A DNA stretch of 64,000 bases from CAVRUZ01 sp963724495 (GTDB taxonomy: Bacteria; Actinomycetota; Actinomycetes; Propionibacteriales; DAIQRJ01): assembly GCA_963724495.1 (NCBI GenBank), contig CAVRUZ010000008.1:1-64000 (forward strand), in the 5' to 3' direction. The notes beneath the pieces are model-generated. The model ran no database searches. It saw only the letters and a program-made list of their open reading frames with translations, and was not told the DNA's origin. Made by a program: the position numbers and the translations under genes. Shown in pieces: positions 9,547 to 18,868 of this stretch (position 1 is its first letter; each line of letters begins with the position of its first letter).

Positions 9547-9960
9547 TTGCCCACCTATGCCTACCGCTGCGCTGAGTGCGGACACCGGTTCGAGACCGTC
9601 CAGTCGTTCACCGACGACGCCCTCACCGTCTGCCCGGTCTGCAACGGCGTCCTGCGCAAGGTGTTCAACGCCGTTGGCGTGGTGTTCAAGGGCTCCGGCT
9701 TCTACCGCACCGACTCCAGGGCAGCTGCCCTCGCCGCCAACGGCAACGGCTCTGAGTCCAAGAACGGTGACACCAAGAACGGCGACTCCGGTAAGGACGC
9801 GAAGGTCAAGACCGACGCCAAGACCTCCGGCGACAAGGGCTCCGGTGGCAACGGCACGAACGGCTCGTCCTCGAACGGGTCGACCTCGACTGGGTCCTCG
9901 TCGAACGGGTCCTCCTCGAAGTCGAGCGACTCCGCCGGCTCGAAGACACCCACCGGCTGA
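9547..9960 (+). CDS. FmdB-family zinc-ribbon protein with low-complexity Ser/Gly/Lys tail
   Basis: The TTG at 9547 with GGAGG a few bases upstream gives LPTYAYRCAECGHRFETVQS, followed by CPVCNGVLRKVF. This CxxC...CxxC arrangement is the regulatory zinc ribbon of the FmdB family (pfam name CxxC_CxxC_SSSS). After GSGFYRTDSR the rest, about 80 residues, is low-complexity Asn/Gly/Ser/Lys/Asp repeat. Such tails are common but variable in actinobacteria. The function is unproven. It lies between the folate cyclo-ligase gene and the SAF-domain gene, an order often seen in actinobacteria. Confidence 0.85.
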   Translation: MPTYAYRCAECGHRFETVQSFTDDALTVCPVCNGVLRKVFNAVGVVFKGSGFYRTDSRAAALAANGNGSESKNGDTKNGDSGKDAKVKTDAKTSGDKGSGGNGTNGSSSNGSTSTGSSSNGSSSKSSDSAGSKTPTG

Positions 9961-10058
9961 TCCGCCGGTTTGCGCTGGCGGGCCGTCCACAGCGGCGTCC
10001 CCGGCCGCATTCTCTCCACAGTCCCGGCCGCTCACATCCCGGCGAGGGAGCTGACTCC

Positions 10059-10064
10059 TAGCGT
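10059..10064 (+). promoter_or_regulatory. -10 element for probable leaderless gene at 10071
   Basis: TAGCGT ends 6 bases before the GTG start of the SAF-domain gene. No ribosome-binding site is present, so the transcript probably begins at or next to the start codon. Confidence 0.5.
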
Positions 10065-10070
10065 CGCCGC

Positions 10071-10775
10071 GTGCAAACCGACTTCCCACCTGCCGCGACG
10101 CTGAGCCGCCCCCGGCCAGCGCGTGGGCCGAGAGGGCCGTTTCGTCGGTTGCTGCTGGCCGCCGGTTGGCATCGGCGTCTGCTCGCCGCGATGCTCGCCG
10201 CCCTCTCGATGACGTTTGCCCTGACGGCCCTCGCCCGGCCCGTTCCCGCGACCGTGCCGATGCTGACCGCCGCCGAACCGCTCGGGCCGGGAACCGTCCC
10301 GCGGGCAGACCAGCTCACGGTGCGCCAGGTCGTGGCCGGTTCGCGTCCACCGGGTGCACTCACCAGTGCGGGTCAGGTGGCCGGCCGGCCGTTGCTCGTG
10401 GCTCGACGCGACGGCAGCCCGATCGTGGCCGACGACCTCATGTCCGCGAGCCTGCTTGCCGGCTACGGCACCGGCACCCGTGCGGTGCCCGTGCGCGTGG
10501 CCGACGCCGGCTCCCTGCGGCTGCTCCGCATCGGTGACCACGTCGACGTGCTCGCCGCCGCCACCGTGCCCGGGCCGGCTGCCGCCGTGGGCTCGGCGAC
10601 CATCGTCGCCAGCGACGTTCCGGTCCTCGCCTTGCCGGAGTCCGACGACGTGGGCCAGGGCGGACTGCTCGTGGTCGCGGGCAGCGGTGACGTCGCCAGG
10701 CGGGTGGCCGGCGCAGCGGTCACCGGACAGCTCTCGGTGGTCCTGCGGCTCCCAGGTGGCCCAACAGGCGGTTGA
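10071..10775 (+). CDS. SAF-domain protein, CpaB/RcpC-like
   Basis: The product has a basic N-terminus, one membrane helix at about residues 37-58 (RRLLAAMLAALSMTFALTAL), then an SAF-type beta-clip region. TVPRADQLTVRQVVAG, AGQVAGRPLLVARRDGSPI and AVPVRVADAGSLRLLRIGDH VDVLAA resemble Flp pilus assembly CpaB/RcpC. No other tad/flp genes are nearby, so a pilus role is not supported by context. GTG start with a TAGCGT element 6 bases upstream suggests leaderless expression. It may share a transcript with nothing downstream; the protease has its own ribosome-binding site. Confidence 0.7.
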   Translation: MQTDFPPAATLSRPRPARGPRGPFRRLLLAAGWHRRLLAAMLAALSMTFALTALARPVPATVPMLTAAEPLGPGTVPRADQLTVRQVVAGSRPPGALTSAGQVAGRPLLVARRDGSPIVADDLMSASLLAGYGTGTRAVPVRVADAGSLRLLRIGDHVDVLAAATVPGPAAAVGSATIVASDVPVLALPESDDVGQGGLLVVAGSGDVARRVAGAAVTGQLSVVLRLPGGPTGG

Positions 10776-10906
10776 TCGCGAGCGCGCCCTGCACCTCACG
10801 GCGCGAGTCCTCTGATGCGTCTGGACAGCGGCGGTGTGGCGGGAGAAGGTGGCCTCCCACTGGGTGGATGCGGTGTCCTCCCGGCTGCGTCCAGGAGGAC
10901 AACACG

Positions 10907-11853
10907 ATGCGCGTTCTTATCCGAGGCCTGGTTCTGCTCGCCAGTCTGAGCCTGATGCTGTCCGTCTCGGCGCCCGCAGGCGCGATCACCAACGGTCAGC
11001 TCGACGCCGGGGAGCATCCCTACGTGGGTCAGCTGTTCTTCTACGTGCCCGACGAAGTCGACCCGCGCTTCACCGATCCAGGCAGCTGGTTCAACTGCAG
11101 CGGCACGCTGATCAGCCCCACCGTCGTCCTCACCGCCGGGCACTGCACGTACGCAACCGGCCTCGACGGAACATCCACGACCGACGCACCAGGTGAGGAC
11201 GGCTCGGGGGGCAACGACGTCTGGGTGAGCTTCCTGGCCGAGCCGGACTACACCGGGATCGGCGCGGCGCCCTTCATTCCGGACGACAACGCCGGCCGCT
11301 ACGACCACTACTCCGACGTGCTGAACGCAAGCTCGACCTGGCACCGCGGGACCGCCTACCCCCATCCCGACTTCGACAACGACGCGTTCTTCCTCGCCGA
11401 CGCCGGCGTCGTCATCCTCGACGAGCCGGTCATCCTGCCCACGTACGGCCAACTCGCTCCGGCGAACTACCTCGACCAATTCACCGGTCGGCTCAAGGCG
11501 CACACCCTGTTCGAGGCGGTGGGATACGGCCTGACCCGTTCCCTGCCGACCGGGGTCGAGGGTGGCGACATCCGCATGAAGAGCCAACAGGTGATCATCA
11601 ACTCGCAGGGCGTATACGGCACACACGACAACTCGTCGATCGTCTTCTCCAACAACAACGGCAAGCCGCATCGGGGTGGCACCTGCTCGGGCGACTCCGG
11701 CGGACCCTTCCTTGCTGAACAACACCAACCTCGTCGTCGCCGTCAACAGCTACGGCGTACCTCCGAACTGCACCGGCGGCGATGGTGGCTACCGCATCGA
11801 CCAGGCGGACGACGTCGCCTGGCTGGCCGATGTCCTCGCTGGGAACTATCCAT
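10907..11853 (+). CDS. Secreted trypsin-like serine protease (one frameshift)
   Basis: The ATG at 10907, 8 bases after AGGAGG, gives a signal peptide (MRVLIRGLVLLASLSLMLSV, cleavage near SAPAGA). The protease fold follows: WFNCSGTLISPTVVLTAGHC has the catalytic His, DAFFLADAGVVILDEP carries the likely Asp, and GGTCSGDSGGPFL has the nucleophile Ser. Right after GGPFL, near 11712, the frame changes. In the next frame LNNTNLVVAVNSYGVPPNC and YRIDQADDVAWLADVLAG finish the domain normally, with a stop at 11853. The break is best read as a sequencing indel. An extracellular protease is likely; the substrate is unknown. Confidence 0.85.
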
Positions 11854-12086
11854 AGGGGTACCGGACAGAGCGGCCAGATCCCGGGCACCCGGCGCGGGCG
11901 CCGCCTTCCGATGAAGGCCCGTCGTAGCTTCCACCGACGGCTCACAACGGTCCTGTCCGGGCACCCGACACCGCCCGCACCGAGATTGTGCCTTTCATGT
12001 CTCTGTCGCGCCTACCGTGTCGGCCGGATGCTGCTGCAACGGCGCCACCGCCTCGGCCGGGCACCGTCCGTCCCATCGGAGGAAGC

Positions 12087-12489
12087 ATGGTCAAGGGCTT
12101 CAGAGAATTCATCATGAAGGGGAACGTGATCGACCTCGCGGTCGCCTTCGTGATCGGCGCGGCATTCGCCGCACTGGTGAGCACGTTCGTCAGCAAGATC
12201 ATCTCGCCGATCCTGGCGGCGTTGCAGGGACCTGAATCGATCGGTCTCGGGTTCTACCTGCGTCCGGGCAACCCCGCGACCTTCGTGGACATCGGCGGAC
12301 TGATCAACGCGGTGATCGTCTTCATCATCACCGCGGTGATCGTGTACTTGCTGTTCGTGGTCCCCAAACAGAAGTTCGACGAGTTCCAGCTCAAGCGCGC
12401 CGGAACCGTCGAGGAGGTCAGCGAGGAGCTCGACGAGCAGACCCTGCTCCTGCGCGAGATTCGCGACTCGCTCCGCGCACGAACACTGA
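12087..12489 (+). CDS. mscL: Large-conductance mechanosensitive channel MscL
   Basis: MscL opens under membrane tension to release solutes after osmotic downshock. The ATG at 12087 after CGGAGGAAGC gives MVKGFREFIMKGNVIDLAVA, the classic N-terminus, two membrane helices (FVIGAAFAALVSTFVSKIIS and AVIVFIITAVIVYLLFVVP) and a C-terminal helix EEVSEELDEQTLLLREIRDS. As read, the frame runs on to 12857 through unlikely Arg-rich sequence. A one-base slip near the end would give a stop at 12489, the normal family length. A strong hairpin follows directly. Confidence 0.88.
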
Positions 12490-12513
12490 GCCGGGCAGCC
12501 GAGGCGCCCGGCT
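12489..12513. terminator. Hairpin terminator between mscL and the convergent small gene
   Basis: The arms AGCCGGGC and GCCCGGCT are a perfect 8-base inverted repeat with a 9-base loop. It begins at the proposed mscL stop and lies just ahead of the end of the opposing gene, so it could serve both. There is no T run. Confidence 0.55.
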
Positions 12514-12525
12514 GCGGTCGATCGG

Positions 12526-12742
12526 TCAGGCGCCGTGGTGCGGTGGCACGTCCCGCCGAAGCTGCTCAGAAGAGTCCGGCGCCGCGTCGCCCCAGATCTC
12601 GTCGCGCTCGCCGTCCGGACGGGCCCATCCTGTCGGCCGGCTCGTCGCGACCGGCATGGCGGCGGACCCGTCGCGCCGGTTGCGGCTGGTCCGTAGGCCG
12701 CTCGCGGTCGGCCGACTCGTCGTCGCCGGACGGAGTGGTCAT
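12526..12742 (-). CDS. Small hypothetical acidic/basic protein (frameshifted)
   Basis: From the ATG at 12742 the reading begins MTTPSGDDESADRERPTDQP. After a one-base slip near 12660 it continues as GWARPDGERDEIWGDAAPDS and then EQLRRDVPPHHGA to a stop at 12526. The C-terminal frame looks coding and ends cleanly at the terminator hairpin. About 72 residues, no membrane segment, no family recognised. It diverges from the dehydrogenase at 12775. Confidence 0.35.
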
Positions 12743-12760
12743 GCCCTCAGTTGTACCCGC

Positions 12761-12766
12761 TAGCGT
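12761..12766 (+). promoter_or_regulatory. -10 element for probable leaderless gene at 12775
   Basis: TAGCGT ends 8 bases before the ATG of the dehydrogenase gene. No ribosome-binding site is seen between them. Confidence 0.5.
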
Positions 12767-12774
12767 CGCGCGAC

Positions 12775-13686
12775 ATGGACAACAGCGCCCCTCGGGTCTT
12801 CGTCGGCCCGCGCCCCGATCGCCCGCTGACCGACGTCGTGACGGCTGCCGGTGGTGAGGTGGTCGACTCGGCGAAAGAGGCCGACACGCTGGTCATGACC
12901 GGTGGACCCGACGCCCTGGCCGAACTCGACCACCCCGGCATCAAGGTGGTCCAGCTGCCGTCGGCCGGCATCGAGGGGTGGTTCGCCGCCGGCGTGCTGC
13001 GCGAAGGCGTCACCTACGTCAGTGCCACCGGCGCCTACGCGCCCGCCTGCGCCGAACACGCTCTCGCGCTGATGCTCGCGCTGGCGCGACGACTGGACGA
13101 GTACGCGGGCATCTCGACCTGGCAGCCGGTCGACGGGACGACGCTGTTCGGGGCCCGAGTCTGCGTCGTCGGGGCCGGCGGCATCGGAACGGAGTTGATC
13201 CGCCTGATCGCGCCGTTCGGAGTCGAGGTCGATGCGGTGACGAACTCCGGGCGGCCGGTCGAGGGTGCCCGCTCGGTGACGGCCGACGCGTTGACGGACA
13301 CCGTGGCTGCGGCGGACTTCGTGGTGAACGCCCTCCCGGTCACTCCGGCGACTCGAGGTGCGATCGCATCCGCGCAGTTCGAGGCGATGAAGGAGTCCGC
13401 CTACCTCGTCAACGTCGGACGCGGGGCGACGATCGCGGGCGACGACCTCGTCGCGGCACTGACCAACGGCCAGATCGCCGGGGCCGGGCTCGACGTCACC
13501 GACCCGGAGCCGCTGCCCGACGGCCATCCCCTCTGGACCACTCCCCGCACACTCATCACCTGTCACACGGCCAACCCCACCTCGCTCAACGCCGACGCCT
13601 TGCGCCAGCGGGTCGCCGAGAACGTGCGCAGGCTGGTGGCCGGTGAGGAACTGGTCGGCCTCGTCGACCTCGATCGCGGCTACTGA
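12775..13686 (+). CDS. D-isomer-specific 2-hydroxyacid dehydrogenase
   Basis: A roughly 303-residue NAD(P)-dependent oxidoreductase. The Rossmann motif is VCVVGAGGIGTELIRLIAPF. The catalytic segment is LVNVGRGATIAGDDLVAALT (Arg) followed by GAGLDVTDPEPLPDGHPLW (acidic) and LITCHTAN with the catalytic His. The usual Arg-Glu-His set appears present. The ATG at 12775 follows TAGCGT by 8 bases. The substrate is unknown. It ends 26 bases from the convergent CDF gene. Confidence 0.85.
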   Translation: MDNSAPRVFVGPRPDRPLTDVVTAAGGEVVDSAKEADTLVMTGGPDALAELDHPGIKVVQLPSAGIEGWFAAGVLREGVTYVSATGAYAPACAEHALALMLALARRLDEYAGISTWQPVDGTTLFGARVCVVGAGGIGTELIRLIAPFGVEVDAVTNSGRPVEGARSVTADALTDTVAAADFVVNALPVTPATRGAIASAQFEAMKESAYLVNVGRGATIAGDDLVAALTNGQIAGAGLDVTDPEPLPDGHPLWTTPRTLITCHTANPTSLNADALRQRVAENVRRLVAGEELVGLVDLDRGY

Positions 13687-13711
13687 GCCGCGCACCGATT
13701 CCCGGCAGCTG

Positions 13712-14629
13712 TCACAGGTGGGTGGCGGCCTCGGACTCTGCGTGCGTCTCCCGCTCGAACTGGAAGGTGGAGTGCTCCACGTCGAAGTGCCCCGCCAGAC
13801 AGTCCTGCAGACGCACCAGCAGTTCGCACAGGTGCCCGTCGTAGAAGCAGGAGTCGTCGACCACCACGTGCGCGGTGAGCACAGGCAGATCGGTGGCCAC
13901 CTGAGTCGCATGCAGGTCGTGCACTGCCCGGACGTGGTCGACCTCGAGGATGTGGGTGCGGACGTGGTCGAGGTCGAGGCCCCGCGGCGTCGACTCCAGC
14001 AGCACGTTCAGGCTGTCGCGGAGCAGCATCACCGTCCGCGGGACGATCAGGACAGCGACCAGCAGAGACGCAACCGCATCCGCCCCGATCCAGCCAGTTG
14101 CCAGGATCACCAGCCCAGCCACGATGACGGCGACCGAGCCGATGGTGTCGTTGACGACCTCCAGGAACGCGGCGCGGAGGTTGAGGTTGTGGTCACGGGA
14201 ACCGACCAACGCCCAGAGCCCGATGAGATTCGCGACCAACCCGACCGCACCGAACGCAAGCATTCCCTTGCTGGCAATGGACTCCGGCGGGTCGATCAGA
14301 CGGCTGATGCCCTCAACGAGCACGTACACACCCACCGCGAGCAGGGCAGCCGCCTGCACCATCGCCGCCAGCACCTCGGCGCGCTTGAAGCCCCAGGTGC
14401 GCCGATGGCTGGCTGGCCGTTCCGACAGCACGGCGGCCAGATAGGCCAGCGCCAGACCACCGACATCGGTGAACATGTGCCCCGCGTCGGCGAGCAGCGC
14501 CAGGCTGCCGGTGAGGACCGCCCCGATCACCTCGGCGACGAGCACTACCGCCGTGAGCACGAGCACCAGGCGCAGCCGGCCACGCGCTCGCGCGGACCCG
14601 ACGTTCCCGTGACCGTGCCCGTGAGCCAT
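13712..14629 (-). CDS. Cation diffusion facilitator (zinc/divalent metal exporter)
   Basis: The product starts MAHGHGHG, a His-rich metal-binding tip, and has six membrane helices. TM2 holds the metal motif ALLADAGHMFTDVGGLALAY (HxxxD). In TM5 the segment is FLEVVNDTIGSVAVIVAG, so the usual His of the second HxxxD is Glu, while the Asp is kept; this may alter metal preference. A cytoplasmic dimerisation domain follows (HILEVDHVRAVHDLHATQVA). It is divergent from the iron importer operon, with the DtxR-type box in the shared gap, so it could also respond to iron, though that is not shown. Confidence 0.88.
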   Translation of the reverse strand: MAHGHGHGNVGSARARGRLRLVLVLTAVVLVAEVIGAVLTGSLALLADAGHMFTDVGGLALAYLAAVLSERPASHRRTWGFKRAEVLAAMVQAAALLAVGVYVLVEGISRLIDPPESIASKGMLAFGAVGLVANLIGLWALVGSRDHNLNLRAAFLEVVNDTIGSVAVIVAGLVILATGWIGADAVASLLVAVLIVPRTVMLLRDSLNVLLESTPRGLDLDHVRTHILEVDHVRAVHDLHATQVATDLPVLTAHVVVDDSCFYDGHLCELLVRLQDCLAGHFDVEHSTFQFERETHAESEAATHL

Positions 14630-14699
14630 GGCCCCATCCTGACCGGCCGGTGCCAGGCGCGCCATCGCAGTACGCCGGCGGCACGGCTTGGTTCCGCCT

Positions 14700-14718
14700 T
14701 TAGGTAAGGCTAGCCTAA
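14700..14718 (+). promoter_or_regulatory. DtxR/IdeR-type iron box overlapping the -10 of the siderophore importer
   Basis: The 19-base sequence TTAGGTAAGGCTAGCCTAA matches the DtxR/IdeR consensus TTAGGTTAGGCTAACCTAA at 17 of 19 positions. It ends 5 bases before the GTG of the ABC ATPase gene. TAGCCT inside it is placed as a -10 for a leaderless transcript, so a bound repressor would block polymerase. The box also lies 71 bases from the divergent CDF start. Confidence 0.85.
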
Positions 14719-14723
14719 TCAGC

Positions 14724-15587
14724 GTGAACGCTTCCGCCGCGGACCGCCGCTCAGGCACGACGCTACGAGCCGAGTCCATCCACCTGAGCTACCGCGGCGC
14801 CCCCGCCGTCGCGGACGCGGCGATCAGTGTGAGCTCGGGGCGGGTCACCGCACTCGTGGGGCCGAACGGCAGCGGCAAGTCCACGCTTCTGCGCGGGCTC
14901 AGCCGACTGCACCAACCCGACGGCGGCACGGTGGCCATCGAGGAGACACTCCAGGGCGCGCAGCCGGTCAGCACCGACGTCCACGACCTGTCCGCCAAGC
15001 AGTTCGCCCGTCGCGTGACGATGCTGAGCCAGCAGCGCCCGACACCCGGCGGCGTGCTGGTCCGAGACGTCGTCGGATACGGACGCCACCCCTACACGAA
15101 GGCGTTCGGTCGCGGCGACCCGAACGGACGGGCCGCGATCGAGCACGCCATGGAGCTCACCGGCGTGCTCGGCATGAGCGAACGACCGGTCGACGCGTTG
15201 TCCGGAGGCGAGCTGCAGCGAGTCTGGCTCGCCACCTGCCTCGCCCAGGACACCAGCGTCCTGTTGCTCGACGAACCCACGAATCACCTGGATCTTCGTT
15301 ACCAGGCAGAGATCCTGGACCTGATGCGCGAGCTCGCCGACGATCACGGCATCGCCGTCGGAGTCGTCCTCCACGATCTCAACCAGGCGGCATCGGTCGC
15401 GGACGAAGTGGTGCTGATGAGCCATGGCCGCGTGCAGCTCGCCGGGCCCGCATCGCTCGTCCTGACCGAAGAACAGCTGTCCGCGGCCTACGACGTTCCC
15501 GTCGCCGTCCACACCGACCCCGTGACCGGGGTGCTGACCTGCCGGCCCATCGGCCGTCGTGCCAGCCGGATCACGTTGGCAGGTTGA
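14724..15587 (+). CDS. Iron-siderophore ABC transporter ATP-binding protein
   Basis: This is the ATPase of a FecE/FepC-type importer. It has Walker A (VGPNGSGKST), Q-loop (MLSQQRPTPGG), signature (ALSGGELQRVWLA), Walker B (VLLLDEPTNHLD) and the switch His (VVLHDLNQAASVADEV). The GTG at 14724 is chosen because it lies 7 bases after TAGCCT within the DtxR box; the frame is open upstream to 14688, but that would place the operator inside the gene. The next genes encode the binding protein and a fused permease. Confidence 0.9.
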   Translation: MNASAADRRSGTTLRAESIHLSYRGAPAVADAAISVSSGRVTALVGPNGSGKSTLLRGLSRLHQPDGGTVAIEETLQGAQPVSTDVHDLSAKQFARRVTMLSQQRPTPGGVLVRDVVGYGRHPYTKAFGRGDPNGRAAIEHAMELTGVLGMSERPVDALSGGELQRVWLATCLAQDTSVLLLDEPTNHLDLRYQAEILDLMRELADDHGIAVGVVLHDLNQAASVADEVVLMSHGRVQLAGPASLVLTEEQLSAAYDVPVAVHTDPVTGVLTCRPIGRRASRITLAG

Positions 15588-15652
15588 CGAAACCCCAATC
15601 CACTTCTCGTCCGGCTCCACATCTCAGCTCACTACAACCCAAGGGAACTGCC

Positions 15653-16666
15653 TTGTCCGATCACCGTCGTCTTCGCCACCGTTCGCGGCGCGCCGCCGCG
15701 CTACTCGGCGTCGTCCTTGCCATCGCCCTGATTGCTGCCGGGTGCGGCACCACCGAGAAAGCCGCCGAGTCTGCGCCGGAGCAGGGGGCACCGGCCGGTC
15801 CGGTCACCGTGACCGACAGCCGCGGCAAAGAGATCAAGCTCGAGAAGCCCGCCACCCGCGTGGTCGCGCTGGAGTGGGGCGAGGCGGAGAGCCTGGTCTC
15901 GCTCGGTGCCGGCGTCGTCGGTGTGGCCGACAAGAAGGGCTTCGCGACCTGGGACAAGGCCGTGACCTTGCCGGCCGACGTGAAGGACGTCGGCGTCCGG
16001 GGCGAGCCGAGCATCGACTCGATCGTCGCGCTGCAGCCCGACCTCGTCGTGGCGAACGGCGCCGACGGAGCGACGCCGATGGTCACGCAGATCGAGAAGT
16101 ACGTGCCGGTCCTGCTCACCAACGGTGCCGACGCGTCCGACGACTGGCAGCGGCTGCAGGACGACGTCAAGATGATGGCGACCGCAACAGGAACCGAGGC
16201 CAAGGGCGACGAGTTGCTCGCGCAGATGGACGCCGCCCTGGCCGACGGCAAGACCGCGATCGCCAACGCCGGTCACGGTGGTCGGCCGTTCCTGATGGCG
16301 GACGGGTGGAAGGAAGGATCGACGGTTTCGATCCGCATGTTCGCCGAGGGCTCGGAGGTGTCGGTCATCGGTGAGCGGCTTGGCCTGGTCAACGCCTGGA
16401 AGGAGAAGGGGGACAAGGCGTGGGGACTCGGTCAGACCGACGTCGAAGGGCTGTCCGGATACACCGACCCCGACATCTACTTCTTCTACTCGGCCTCCGA
16501 GGACGACGTGTTTGCCGACGGGCTCGATACCAGCAAGATCTGGACAGGCCTTCCGTTCGTCGAGCAGGGCAGCCTGACGCACTTCTCCCCCGGCACATGG
16601 ACGTTCGGCGGGCCGGCGTCGGTGATGTTGATCGCCGAGCAGATGGTCGCTGCCCTCACCGCCTGA
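15653..16666 (+). CDS. Iron-siderophore substrate-binding lipoprotein
   Basis: The TTG at 15653, with AAGGGA upstream, gives a basic N-terminus, a hydrophobic run and the lipobox LIAAGC (Cys31), so the mature protein would be lipid-anchored outside the membrane. It has the FepB/FhuD-like fold: GPVTVTDSRGKEIKLEKPAT, RVVALEWGEAESLVSLGAG, SIDSIVALQPDLVVANG and the closing domain. The frame is open back to a TTG overlapping the ATPase stop (15584), which is less likely as the start. It should deliver a ferric siderophore to the permease encoded next. Confidence 0.88.
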   Translation: MSDHRRLRHRSRRAAALLGVVLAIALIAAGCGTTEKAAESAPEQGAPAGPVTVTDSRGKEIKLEKPATRVVALEWGEAESLVSLGAGVVGVADKKGFATWDKAVTLPADVKDVGVRGEPSIDSIVALQPDLVVANGADGATPMVTQIEKYVPVLLTNGADASDDWQRLQDDVKMMATATGTEAKGDELLAQMDAALADGKTAIANAGHGGRPFLMADGWKEGSTVSIRMFAEGSEVSVIGERLGLVNAWKEKGDKAWGLGQTDVEGLSGYTDPDIYFFYSASEDDVFADGLDTSKIWTGLPFVEQGSLTHFSPGTWTFGGPASVMLIAEQMVAALTA

Positions 16667-16676
16667 GGGTGCCCAC

Positions 16677-18771
16677 GTGAGAACAGCGGAGCGCCCGTCG
16701 GCGCTGGCGGTCACCGCTTCGCCCGCTGCCGGCGCGCCGGACGGGCGGACGGCCCCGAAGCGCACCGCTGCTGCTCGTGGTGTCACTTGTCGCCGTCCTC
16801 GTGGTGCTGTCGGCGATCCACCTGCTGCAAGGGACCGCTGGCCTGTCGGTGTCGGAGCTGCTGCGTGCTGCCGTCGATCCCACTGGAGAGCGGGCCATCC
16901 TGCTGGGTTCGCGGCTGCCGCGGCTGCTGTCCGGCCTGCTGGTGGGAGCAGCTCTCGGGATGGCCGGCACCGGCATGCAGGCGATCGCCCGCAACCCACT
17001 CGCGTCACCCGACACGCTCGCGGTGAACGCCGGGGCCTATTTCCTGGTCGTCCTGGCCGCCGCGTTCGGGCTCTCGCTGCCGACTCTGCCCGCCGGCGGG
17101 CTCGCGTTCCTCGGCGGGCTCGCCGCGGCCGCGCTCGTGCTGCTTCTCGGCGGGCGGAGCAGCACCACCCGGCTGATCCTGGCGGGCTCGGCCATGGCGA
17201 TGCTGCTCGGGTCGGTCACCGCGCTGTTGATGCTGTTGTTCAGCCAGCAGACCGCCGGGCTGTTCGCCTGGGGCAGCGGCTCCCTGAACCAGATCGACCT
17301 GGTCTCGGTACGGCAGATGGCACCGGTGATCGCGGTCGCCGCCGCGTTGCTGATACTGCTGGCCCGGCGCCTCGACCTGCTCGGCCTCGGCGACGACACC
17401 GCGGCGCTGCTCGGGCTCCGCGTGACCAGGGTGCGCATCACCACCCTGCTCTTGACCGTGCTGCTGGCCGCTGCGGCGGTCACGCTCGCGGGACCGATCG
17501 GTTTCGTCGGCCTCTGCGCACCGGTGATCGTCCGAATGCTCGCCACCAGGGTGCCCGGGCTCACCCGGCACCTGATCCTGCTGCCGCTGTCGGCGGTCAC
17601 GGGAGCAGCCATCGTGATCGGTGCCGACGTGGTGCTCCGCGCACCCTTCGGTGCCGTCGCGGCGTCCGCGATCCCGACCGGTGTCATCACGACCGTTGTC
17701 GGTGCGGCCCTGCTGGTCTTCTTGGCCCGCCGCTACACCGACGAGACCTCGGTCGGCGGGATCCCCGGATCGGCCAGGGCGGCGGCGCGCGGCAGCGCAA
17801 CCAATCTCGTCATCCTGGTGGGTGGCGTCGGCGTCCTCGCAGGTGCCATGACCGCCGGCATGCTGCTGGGCGACACCATGGTGCTCCTCGGTGACCTCGC
17901 CAACTGGTGGAGCGGACAGACCGGTCCCGCCATGACGTTCGTGCTGGATCAACGGTTGCCGCGCGTGCTTGGTGCCGTGTTCGCCGGAGCCGCGCTCGCG
18001 GTCGCGGGGACCTCGGTACAGGCCACCTGCCGCAACCCGCTCGCCGAGCCCGGCTTGCTCGGCATCACCGCCGGCGCCGGCCTGGCCGCGGTGGCCGTGA
18101 TCACGCTCGCGCCCGATGCCGGCGCGATGGCCCTGATGTTGGCGGCAGCAGGTGGGGCCGCGGGCGGGTTCGCTCTCGTGTTCGTCCTGGCCCGCGGCGG
18201 CGGCCTGAACTCCTCGCGGCTCGTCCTGGTGGGCGTTGGCCTGTCGGCCGGGCTCGGCGGTCTCACGACACTGCTGGTGGTCGCCACCAATCCGTGGGAC
18301 ACGCCGCGTGCCCTGACCTGGCTGTCGGGATCGACCTATGGCCGGACGATGGCGATGGTCGCCCCGGTGGCCCTGGCCTTGGCGCTGATCGCCCCGCTGG
18401 TACTGGCCGACCACCGCAGGCTCGATCTGCTCGCCCTCGACGATGACACCCCTCGCGTGCTGGGTGTTCGCCTCGACCGGACCCGGGTGCTGCACCTGTC
18501 CGGCGCGGCCATCCTGACCGCCGGAGCCGTGTGCGCCGTGGGAGTCGTGGGCTTCGTCGGCCTGGTGGCGCCACATTGCGCGCGGTCGCTCGTGGGTGGC
18601 CGGCACCGTCGGGTGATCCCGCTTGCCGCCGTCCTCGGCGCGGCTCTCGTCAGCGTCGCCGACACCTTGGGCCGAACGGTGATCGCGCCGGCCCAGATAC
18701 CTGCCGGGCTGGTGACGGCGATCGTCGGCGCGCCCTACTTCGTCTATCTGTTGTGGCGCACGCGCGACTAG
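16677..18771 (+). CDS. Fused two-domain iron-siderophore permease, FhuB type (one frameshift)
   Basis: A GTG at 16677, ten bases after the lipoprotein stop, begins MRTAERPSALAVTASPAAG. A frame change near 16765 then joins to PLLLVVSLVAVLVVLSAIHL. The rest is two FecCD domains in one chain, each with its own R/PR-LL start (RLPRLLSGLLVGAALGMAG; RLPRVLGAVFAGAALAVAG), NPLA motif (ARNPLASPDTL; CRNPLAEPGLLG), GFVGL-AP segment and about ten helices. At about 698 residues it equals the fused FhuB layout, so one protein replaces the usual heterodimer. A strong terminator hairpin follows. Confidence 0.88.
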
Positions 18772-18787
18772 CTGGTCGGCAAACGAG

Positions 18788-18819
18788 AGAGCCGCCGGCA
18801 CCCCCATGCCAGCGGCTCT
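18788..18819. terminator. Bidirectional hairpin terminator between permease and pspC genes
   Basis: The arms AGAGCCGCCGGC and GCCAGCGGCTCT form a 12-base stem with one mismatch and an 8-base loop, with TTCG after the right arm. It lies between two convergent genes. Confidence 0.7.
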
Positions 18820-18868
18820 TCGTGCCCACGCGGGGTCCGTCCCCTAAAGGACCCCACTCGGGGATGGC

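Noticed and set aside
12490..12857. C-terminal extension of MscL
   Set aside because: The frame continues in Arg/Ala-rich sequence over a terminator hairpin and an opposing small gene. A one-base slip with a stop at 12489 fits the family length.
17005..18807. 600-codon open frame on the minus strand
   Set aside because: Antisense shadow of the fused permease; composition is Gln/His/Arg/Gly-rich with no domain.
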